Shown here: piece by piece, positions 56,640-64,000 of the stretch | How positions within the stretch are numbered: the stretch's first letter is position 1 | Layout: every line of letters starts with the position of its first letter | Assembly (NCBI GenBank): GCA_030734395.1 | Contig: JAUZTG010000048.1 | Span: 1,736,001 to 1,800,000, forward strand | DNA: 64,000 nt | Origin: Sarocladium kiliense | Taxonomy: Eukaryota; Ascomycota; Sordariomycetes; Hypocreales; Sarocladiaceae | Reading direction: 5' to 3' | Notes under the pieces: model-generated | Seen by the model: the letters and a program-made list of their open reading frames with translations, nothing else | What the model was told of the DNA's origin: nothing | Databases searched by the model: none | Translations under genes and position numbers: made by a program

Positions 56640-59175
56640 TTAGAAGTGGATTGGCATAACGTCCATCTTGTCGAAAGAGCGCGCACAGGAAGGGCATTTG
56701 CGCATCCTGTTGCTAATACGGTCATCGATGCACTCCTTGCAGAACAGATGGCCGCACGTTTTCAAAGCAGTGCTCTTGAAGTTGTTGCGGCAAATGGTAC
56801 AGAGAGCAAATGCCTAGTCTCGTTAGCTTGTAGTCAGTCACATTTGATGTTGAAATTTTGACTTACGCGAAGATCTTCCTCCTCTTTAGAAGTATTGCCG
56901 AGCGCTTTGGACTTCCAATTGTCACGGTCCTTCTGCATATGCTCCAACCGCACCTTCATCTTTTCAACCTCTGCCTCGTTCGACGTGCATCGCTCCCTTG
57001 CATTGGCTGTAGCAGCGTCCTTGGTCTTGAGCAGCGCTGTCAATTCAGCAACCTGCTTACCCATCGTCTCATTGCGACGGCTGGCGTCGTTGCTAGCGGC
57101 CTCCAGCTTTTTGTTCTCATTGACGAGTGCGGTGTTCGTCTGTCTGAGGTCGGCCATCTGTTTTTCGAGATTGGTAAGGAGTGATCGAGTTTGCGCTTCC
57201 GCATCCTTCAGCTGAGCAATGATTTCCGCGCTCTTGCTGTTCTGGTGTCGAAGGGACCGGATCTCGTTGTTCCGGGTATCGGCATCCTTGCGAGCAGCAA
57301 AATATTTCTGATCAGCTTTGCTCTTCTCTGCGGTGAGGATCGACAGGCGCTCCTCCAAGGTTGCAAAGTCCATGACTTTCTTTTGCGCCAAATCTTTCAT
57401 CTTCTTGTACGCCTTTTCAATTGCTGGCAACTCCTGGTTGATGGATTTGAAGTCCTGCTCCAGCTTCTGGTACTTGCTCCTGAGTTCATCGAGCGGTATA
57501 TCGTCAATACCTCCGGTACTGGTCATGTCCTCATCCTGGTCAGGCGCGAGGCGAGAAATTTGGTGCTCTAGAGAGGTAATCCGTTCGTCCTTCGCTGCCA
57601 AGAGATCTTTCAGAGTATCCATGGCAGCCTTCTCCTGCTCCATGCTAGTCTTGCGTTGGGTATTTTCGGCCAATATTTCATCCCGGGCAGACCTTACGCG
57701 GGCGAGATCTTGATCGCGAGACATGATTTCGGCCTCAAGGTCTTGAGTCACTTGATTGGCCTCTGCCTCAAGCTGTGTGCGCCATGCAGACCGCTCAGCT
57801 TGCAACTTTTCGGCTTCTTCTCGCAACTGCTTGTTCGTGGCTTCCAGGTTGTTGATGCGCTTGATCAGATCCTCGCTTTGGCCCTTGAGCTGCTTGAACA
57901 CATCGGTGCGTACAAAGTCCTCGTCGGATAGTGACTCCCGCTTGGCCTTCAGAGTGGAATTCTCGTCCTGTATTGTCTTGATCTCGGACAGTAGATTGTC
58001 GAGCTGCTCTTTTTGCTTCGTTGAAGTTGCCGTTGCTTCCTCATACTTCATCAGAAGTTCTCCACTTGAACCATTGGTCTCGGTAGCCTGAGTTGTCCCG
58101 GAATCTGGTTCGCTGGTCGCGGAGCCTCGGGCGCTAGCCATCGCTTGCTGTTCCAACTTCTGGACCTGGGTGCTCCTTGCGCGATCGAGCTTCTTCTCTG
58201 CCTTGAAGAAACGGAGGGTTGCGGCATTCAGCTGGTCGGACATTTGATCCTTTTCGTTTGAGAGGCGGTCTAGTTTCAGCTGCAAATCCCTCTCCGCAGT
58301 TTTTAATCGCGCTATTTGGGATTCCAATGCCTTTGCCTCTGGTGAAACTTCGCCTCGGTGAGCATCGAGCCGCGTAAGAAGAGCATCGGCTCTGGCCAAA
58401 ATAGTCTTCTGTTTATCCTGGAGATGTTTCTGAAAGTCGTGAAGGTCTTTAAAGGCAACGCTGCTCAGATATGGCGGGTCTATGATGAGCCGGGTTAGTT
58501 TGGTGACGCATGCTGAAGCAAAACTGCTTACCTGATGCGCTTGAAGTTGTTGATACTTTGGCGTTAACAAGAAGCTCCATTTCGTCGAGCACCTTATCGG
58601 CATGTCAGCCCAAGTCGTCAAACAGATCATATATATTATCAAACTCACCTGCCCAAGCCAGGCATCGATAACTCTCAAATGGTCATCGTGATGTACCGAT
58701 CTCTTATGAATCTCCTCCAAACGAGACTCGGCGATCGTTGCCTTGCGGCTGTACTCTTGCATTTGTCGATATATCGCGCCTTTAGTATATGACTACACGG
58801 CAGTCAGCATGACGTTCCTGAGACTCCATGACGATACAAGCACGGATGGGATATTCCTTTGGGCTGAATCAATGCTCGCGTGAGAAGGCCAAAGCCGTGT
58901 CGACGCACTATACAGTATGCCAGAGACCCAGCCCGTAAGGTCACGCGCGACAAGGTAGAGCGGCCCTCCACGAGCAGGTTTGATATCGCTCAGTGAGCAC
59001 ATAAGGGAATCGATGATGAAGACAAGAAAATCATGCGCAAGACACGTACCTCGATCCAAGCATCCTCTTTGCCCTCGGCAGAGTCATCCTTAGTCTTTGC
59101 CCCGTTGACGGCGACTCGCTTGCTGGGAGGGGCAATCTCCTCAGCGCTGCCCAGCGGTCTCTTCCTGTCCTCCAT
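56640..59175 (-). CDS. BRE1: E3 ubiquitin ligase Bre1 (H2B monoubiquitination)
   Basis: Five exons (59175-59050, 58792-58649, 58592-58532, 58479-56867, 56813-56640) give 705 residues, the normal Bre1 size. With the E2 Rad6 it ubiquitinates histone H2B on its C-terminal lysine, acting in transcription. The start MEDRKRPLGSAEE carries a basic patch (PSKRVAVNG). Exon 2 holds YRQMQEYSRKATIAESRLEE. Most of the rest is coiled coil (residues 120-640). The RING at 653-692 (CTICRNNFKSTALKTCGH, LFCKECIDDRI, CPFCARSF) ends in MPIHF, a conserved Bre1 C-terminus. The intron between exons 2 and 3 seems to end in AAG, and the first intron is 257 nt, the longest here; an unrecognised small exon could lie in it. 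The gene shares a promoter region with BDP1. Confidence 0.93.
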
Positions 59176-59718
59176 CTTCGGAAGCGTGGCAGGGCGGGGA
59201 GAGGGTGATGGAGTCGTGGCGACAGGCATCAGAAAGAGGCCGCACGAGCCCGCGACGCTGCGCAAGGGAGCGCTTGCCAAGGGCTGTGAGCGGCTGAGGA
59301 TGATAGAGATGCCCAAGTCGAAGCGCCTCGTCCGCGTGACAGGATGCGGCGGGCTGGCGTGGGTGCGGAACGTGGAAGGAGGGGGGAGAGTGAGGATGGT
59401 GAAGGTGAGAGCGTTTCGCTCCAGAGCCAGGAGTTGAAATTTCGAGGTGCTGCTTGACGGCCGCGCCCAAACCGAGAGGCACGGTGCCCCTCAAAGAGGC
59501 TTAGCGTCAAACTAGCCTTTTTGGGATTAAAGCGATATCGGGTCAACCACGGCTGATCCCTTCCATTTTCCTCAGTTCATTGGAGGCATCCCCAGCATCC
59601 CACTTTCTGCAGTCATTATCAACAATTTCAACGTTCGAACACTGCCTCGTACCATGACTTAAACTCAGCATTGTACCACGAGGATCCTCCGTGATCAGCG
59701 CCTTTATCGCTGCGCATC
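59176..59718. promoter_or_regulatory. Bidirectional promoter region of BRE1 and BDP1
   Basis: A 543-bp gap separates the divergent starts. It should drive both a chromatin ubiquitin ligase and a Pol III factor. ATTGG (CCAAT on the minus strand) occurs near 59580, a weak single match. No coding frame is convincing. Confidence 0.45.
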
Positions 59719-61377
59719 ATGAGTTCTATGTTCAAAAAGAAGGGCGGGCCCGCCTTCAAGCCCAAGATCCCCTCGGCTCGATCAAGACATGTCGCCCGTC
59801 CTGCGCAACCAACACCACCTGTCGAAACAGAGCCTACAATTGACCAGCCCATTGACAAGCCCATTGACACGCCTCCCGAAGAGGTTCTCGACGGGGATAC
59901 ACCTCAACCGTCTGCTCAAGAGACAACAGCGCTGCCTGCCGAATCATTACCAAGACCTAGTCAAACCGACGCAACTTCATCGGAGACAACCCCTCCAGAA
60001 TCTGACCAGGCAACTCCCAATCTCCCTCCTCCATCACCACGCAAATCTACGCGCACTGGACTTCGACAGCCAGCGGAGGATCCAGCGGCCTCAGCTTCAC
60101 AATCAGAAGTCCCGGAAACGCTGACGACTGCCGAACAAGATATCGCGGCCCCAACAGCTGCTTCCGGCCCGACAAGTCAAGATGAAGAGCCTACCCCCGA
60201 GACATCTTCTACGGCAACTCCTGTTTCAGAAGAAACGATCACACCCGCATCGACTGTTCAAACACGAGCGAGGCGAACAAGCGCCATTGTGGCATCGACA
60301 GAGGATGGGGTCGAAGATGGTCCAACATCCAGTAGACCAAGAAAACGCCAACGTCAGACGGCAACACAAGATGGTGAAGCGGCACAGAAGCCTAGACAGA
60401 GGAGGCGCAGGACGCAAGAAGCAGGAGAGGATGCACAAGCCACTCGACGGCGACGGGCCCGCTCCCTGACTCCCGAGGATGCAGAATCCCAGACTGTGGA
60501 TCTCCAAAAGCTGAAGATGGCAGATCTTACGAAGGATTTGCACATCGGCAAGAAGTTTAGTCGTCATGATGAACTGCGTGAGCGGGAGCGCCAGAAGCGT
60601 ATAAAGGCCAAGCTGGAAAAGAACGGGGAGAGCGGCGATGCCTCAGGCGACGGATCTGACTCTCTTCGTGCCAAAGAGCAGAGCGCCACCCCTTCAGCAC
60701 CGCCTATTGAGGCGCCTGCCCCAGCACCGGCTGGTCCGCAATTCCGCATTGTGGACGGGCAGATTGTGGTTGATCAAAACTCTCTCGCTGTTGATCGTCA
60801 CGCGAGAGCTGCAGCGGCCCGCGCCGGAGAAGACATGGAGACCATTGAAGAGAACGACTTCACACGATTGATCACTAGTAACTCGTTCATGAACACGTCG
60901 AAGCTCAAAGGCCCCAATGTCTGGACTGAAGAGGAAACAGTCCTCTTCTACCGCGGCCTCGCCATGTTCGGCACCGACTTCGAAATCATCTCGAAGATGA
61001 TCCCAGGCAAACAGCGTCGCCATGTCAAACTTAAATTCAATCGTGAAGAGCGCCACTGCCCCCGCAGGGTCAACGCCGCGCTCGTCGGAGAGAAGACCGT
61101 AGCTATGGATATGGATGAGTACCGCGCCGCGACGGGCGCCGAGTTCGAACCCGTCGAGGTGATCGAAGCAGAACAGAAGAAGATCGAAGATGGTTACGAG
61201 GCAGAGAGACAGCGCATCGCGGACGAGCAGGCAGAGCTGATGCGCAAGAAGAAGGAGGAGCTGTTTGCGGATGAGGATGTGGATATGGCAGGTGTGGTAG
61301 GGAAGAAGAAGAAGAAGAAGGGGAAAAAGAAGAGGGTTGAATATGGGCTCAACGGAGAGCCTATTGCTGAGGATTGA
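59719..61377 (+). CDS. BDP1: TFIIIB subunit Bdp1 (B'')
   Basis: One exon encodes 552 residues. Bdp1 joins TBP and Brf1 in TFIIIB and opens promoters for RNA polymerase III. The N-terminus (SSMFKKKGGPAFKPKIPSAR) is the conserved fungal Bdp1 start. Residues 30-260 are Pro/Thr/Glu-rich and disordered. A conserved helix near 274 reads LHIGKKFSRHDELRERERQK. The SANT domain starts at about 398 (GPNVWTEEETVLFYRGLAMF, TDFEIISKMIPGKQRRHVKL), with FNREERHCPRRVNAAL downstream, the extended SANT region of the family. The C-terminus is acidic then very basic (KKKKKKGKKK), ending GLNGEPIAED. The gene is divergent from BRE1. Confidence 0.94.
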   Translation: MSSMFKKKGGPAFKPKIPSARSRHVARPAQPTPPVETEPTIDQPIDKPIDTPPEEVLDGDTPQPSAQETTALPAESLPRPSQTDATSSETTPPESDQATPNLPPPSPRKSTRTGLRQPAEDPAASASQSEVPETLTTAEQDIAAPTAASGPTSQDEEPTPETSSTATPVSEETITPASTVQTRARRTSAIVASTEDGVEDGPTSSRPRKRQRQTATQDGEAAQKPRQRRRRTQEAGEDAQATRRRRARSLTPEDAESQTVDLQKLKMADLTKDLHIGKKFSRHDELRERERQKRIKAKLEKNGESGDASGDGSDSLRAKEQSATPSAPPIEAPAPAPAGPQFRIVDGQIVVDQNSLAVDRHARAAAARAGEDMETIEENDFTRLITSNSFMNTSKLKGPNVWTEEETVLFYRGLAMFGTDFEIISKMIPGKQRRHVKLKFNREERHCPRRVNAALVGEKTVAMDMDEYRAATGAEFEPVEVIEAEQKKIEDGYEAERQRIADEQAELMRKKKEELFADEDVDMAGVVGKKKKKKGKKKRVEYGLNGEPIAED

Positions 61378-61833
61378 GTTGGAAAGGAAAACGGAGGACA
61401 CACAAGGCTACATGGCGTTTACGGGGTGGAAAGGACAACACAAGATACCCATGGCTCACTACACTTGCTACCAATCACAGAGCTAGAAGAAGGGAGGATA
61501 CAGTATTGAAGAATTTCGTCAATTGATCAAAGCTTTGACGTCAAAAGTGGCACGATGCCAGATTCGTTGCTTTCCGCGTCGTGAGAGAGTGCTAACCACA
61601 CTTCGAACTGGACGCACGTGGCCCTTTACCGAAAAGCTCTGTAAACTCCTCGGCATCCATGCCAGCACCAAGGGTTCTTCTACTGGCGGCCCATAGTCAT
61701 ACCCATCTGCATCCCAGAATATGAATTACCAGACATCCTGAGTAACCTCAGAGCTTAACCCGGTCTTTCGCCATCTCTCGCGCCTCTTCCATCGCGCTCC
61801 TGAGAACCACGTAGGAATCCTGGTCCTCGTTCC
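61378..61833. other. Convergent 3' spacer
   Basis: This stretch separates the BDP1 and RAD23 stops. No protein-like frame is present; it holds the two 3' untranslated regions. Confidence 0.4.
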
Positions 61834-63381
61834 CTAATTTTGACCGCCGGCGCCGGCGCCCGGGGGCTGATCATCATCATCGGGTTGGTCGAAAAGGAAG
61901 TTCGCCGCGAGCTCTTCGTTCTTGTCGCAGGCAAAGTAGGCCTGAATAGCCTGGTCGGGACTGAAGCCGAGGCGAGTTAACTGGAACAAGAGTGAGTCAA
62001 TCGGGTTTGGTAGGGCTTGGAGAGCTCTCAGCTTACCCTCTCGATCGCATCACGCTCTTCAGGTGTGACGGCGACAGACTGCGCACCAGGAGGCAGCGGC
62101 GCATCGTCATCACCTTCCTCGCTCAGGAGCTGGGCGAATTGATCGGGATTTGAGGCGATTCGCTCGGCCAGCTGTGGGTTGCCTGCCGCGATCTGTTGCA
62201 GAATAGGCTCCAGCATCTGCGGTTGGGCCTGGACAACCTGACGGAGCTGCTGGAACTGAGGGTGAGAGCGCAGGAAGTCGAGGTTGCCCATATCACCAGC
62301 GGCTTGCTCAGCAGCAGCTCTAGCACCAGCGCTTGGACGTCCACTGCCACCAGTCCCTCCCTGTTGTGCTGCAAGATCGAACAAGTTTACGTTATCGTCA
62401 TCATCGCCACCCTCAGCCTCAGGGATGGAAGGAGGAGCTGGGGCATTGCGTGCCTGCTCAACATCGTCGGGGATTCCCTGCACAAAAGTCTTGTTAGTCA
62501 AGTCCTGTGCTGCGTATCCAGCGGTTGACATACCGTTAGAAGATATTCGACAGCTCGGTCAGGGTTGTTGAAGGCAGCGCGCATAGCAGCATCGATCTGA
62601 CTCCTCTCAAATCCCATGGCCTCCATGCTTGCGATCGCTGAGGCACGCTCCGCACCCAGGGCAAGGCCGCTCGACTCTGTACCGCCAGTTGAAGCCTCGG
62701 TCGTCCGCTGAGGTGTCGGCGTTGAAGGCGCAGCGGCGCCACTGGAGAGAGCCGAAGCTGGCGCCGGAGCGGCAGGAGGAGCGGGTGTCGGGGCAACAGG
62801 TTGAGCGGGAGTGGCCGGGGGTGCCGCAGACGAGGACTGAGCTGGAGCCGGCTTCTCCTTAGGCTGGAAGAAAGGTCAGATAGGATCTCCAGACACGATT
62901 CCACTGGAAGACAGACCTTGTTCACCATGCAGACGACGAAGCCCTTCTCTTCGATGTTGTAGGAGCCGACAGTCTCCTCATCCTTCAGGATTTTGCCTAT
63001 GCGAGTCAGGACCCAAGTCAAAAGTATGCAGGTTGTAGCTGAGTGACGAACCGGAGTAGATCAGCTTCTGGTGCTTCGCATCCCATCCCTTCTCGGCCGC
63101 GATCTTCTCCTTGACGGCAGATATCTAGGGTGTAGAGGTCAGCAAAGAGATCGAGAAACTTGCTATCAACCACGATGGCGGGGCAACGAGTCGGGGGAAG
63201 TAAGGCGGGTGTACCAGGTCGTCAGCGTTCACATCGAGGGAGAACTTTTGTTGCTTGAGGTCCTGTGAAAAAGCTGTCAGTATGTTCTGCGCAGAAGGGA
63301 CAGCTGTGAAAGGGGTCGAAGGCGCCGAGAAGTCGACCTCGCAAGCAGGGCATCGTGACGTACTCTGAAGGTAACCTTCAT
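61834..63381 (-). CDS. RAD23: Rad23 UV excision repair protein / proteasome shuttle
   Basis: Seven exons (63381-63364, 63262-63215, 63124-63052, 62996-62917, 62863-62534, 62477-62037, 61980-61834) give 378 residues. All junctions keep phase. Rad23 binds ubiquitinated proteins and Rad4 and delivers to the proteasome. The ubiquitin-like domain is spread over the first four exons (MKVTFRDLKQQKFSLDVNAD, then KEKIAAEKGWDAKHQKLIYS, GFVVCMVNK). UBA1 lies at about 143-185 (IASMEAMGFERSQIDAAMRA). The Rad4/XPC-binding region is near 245-300 (LDFLRSHPQFQQLRQVVQAQ). UBA2 is near 322-366 (RLGFSPDQAIQAYFACDKNE), ending GAGAGGQN. The first exon is only 18 nt. The intron density is the highest in the window. 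Confidence 0.95.
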
Positions 63382-64000
63382 GATGGGCAAGAAAGTGGCT
63401 GCAGATGGCCAGCAACCAGCACCTAGGAAGCGTGAAGATGAGGAAGACCAAGATCCCACCAGAAAACTGAGGGTGGCGTATCAAGTATTTGTCCTCGATA
63501 AGGAAGCTTCGTGCAGGGTCAGCAGAGGTTGTTGAGGGCGAAGCTGCAGCAGGTATGTAGATGACGAGAGCAGGCTTCCGCCTTGAAGTTGTGGTTGCGC
63601 ATGGAAAGCTCGAGGTGAGGTGGGGGAGCGGGGCTTGTGAGGTGGTTGCTGTGGCGCTACAGGTGGCCTAGAGCTCGCTGCGCGACGCCTAAAGTGGATG
63701 AGCATTGCGACCTGGGACTCACGGGCGATTCCTTGAATGCAAGAAGAATAGCAATGTTATCATTAGGTGACATACCGATCAAACCGGCAATTACGATAGT
63801 ATACACATAGAAGTCAGGATTGCAATAGCAATCAGAATAGCGGCCCACCTCTTCCGTCTGGACTACTGCCGTTCAGTTAGCAACACTCATGCGGGCAGCT
63901 CTGTCCGCCACTATTCCAGGGTCGAGGGGTCGAGGGGCGGGCACTGAGGAACCGTATTTACAGAGGGGCTTGCCAGTGGCGGTGCACTGAACAGCGTCAC
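63382..64000. other. Upstream region of RAD23 and right edge
   Basis: The part next to RAD23 (to about 63560) is its promoter side. On the minus strand a short open stretch near 63975-63870 reads CTATGKPLCKYGSSVP-like, and a hydrophobic run WAAILIAIAILTSMCILS occurs around 63850-63790, but neither has a start or a complete splice set. A partial gene reaching past the window edge is possible and cannot be settled. Confidence 0.35.

Noticed and set aside
63780..63990. Hydrophobic and Cys-containing minus-strand stretches near the right edge
   Set aside because: No start codon, complete splice set or frame continuity; could be part of a gene outside the window but cannot be supported here.
1..64000. 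tRNA, snRNA and transposon searches by eye
   Set aside because: No cloverleaf with T-loop consensus, no U6-like start and no transposase, reverse transcriptase or integrase motif was recognised; a covariance-model scan and repeat masking would be decisive.

Overview
The window is nuclear DNA of a filamentous ascomycete (Pezizomycotina). Genes are interrupted by short introns of about 50 to 90 nt with GTAAGT or GTATGT donors and CTAAC or CTGAC branch points. The gene set includes a velvet-domain regulator, a LaeA-like methyltransferase, DUF3176 and DUF1996 proteins, and fungal forms of Bre1, Bdp1, Rad23 and Rcm1. I cannot fix the class with certainty; a Dothideomycete or Eurotiomycete is a guess. 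There are no prokaryotic features, CRISPR arrays or recognisable rRNA or tRNA genes. All gene models come from reading frames and splice signals, without transcript data.

Left part (1-12.5 kb): a proline/serine-rich protein with a C-terminal Cys cluster (+); a COMT-type O-methyltransferase and a LaeA-like methyltransferase, both on the minus strand and 0.7 kb apart; a coiled-coil protein of unknown role (+); and 6-phosphogluconolactonase (-). Middle part (15.5-39.8 kb): a SET/MYND-type protein (+), an F-box protein (-), a calponin-homology actin-binding protein (-) divergent from a complex I assembly factor (+), a conserved unknown (-), a secreted DUF1996 protein (-), a small unknown gene (-), the rRNA m5C methyltransferase Rcm1 (+), an MFS transporter (+), a PDI-like ER protein without a CXXC site (-) and a velvet protein closest to VelC (-).

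From about 39.8 to 55.4 kb gene density falls. Only three genes are readable (a DUF3176 membrane protein, a flavin monooxygenase with an NTF2-like N-terminus, and a secreted GPI-anchor-like Cys-rich protein), separated by multi-kb stretches without credible coding. This looks like an accessory pocket. The right part (55.4-63.4 kb) is dense and housekeeping: a SARAF-like protein, the H2B ubiquitin ligase Bre1, the TFIIIB subunit Bdp1 and the proteasome shuttle Rad23.

The genes do not form one pathway. The most notable signals are structural: an 8-nt internal exon in the PDI-like gene, a redox-dead PDI with an RDEL retention signal, two introns that seem to use AAG acceptors, very short first exons, and two kinds of secondary-metabolism regulator (LaeA-like and velvet) about 31 kb apart with no polyketide or peptide synthetase gene in view. 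I did not find a convincing wholly new system.
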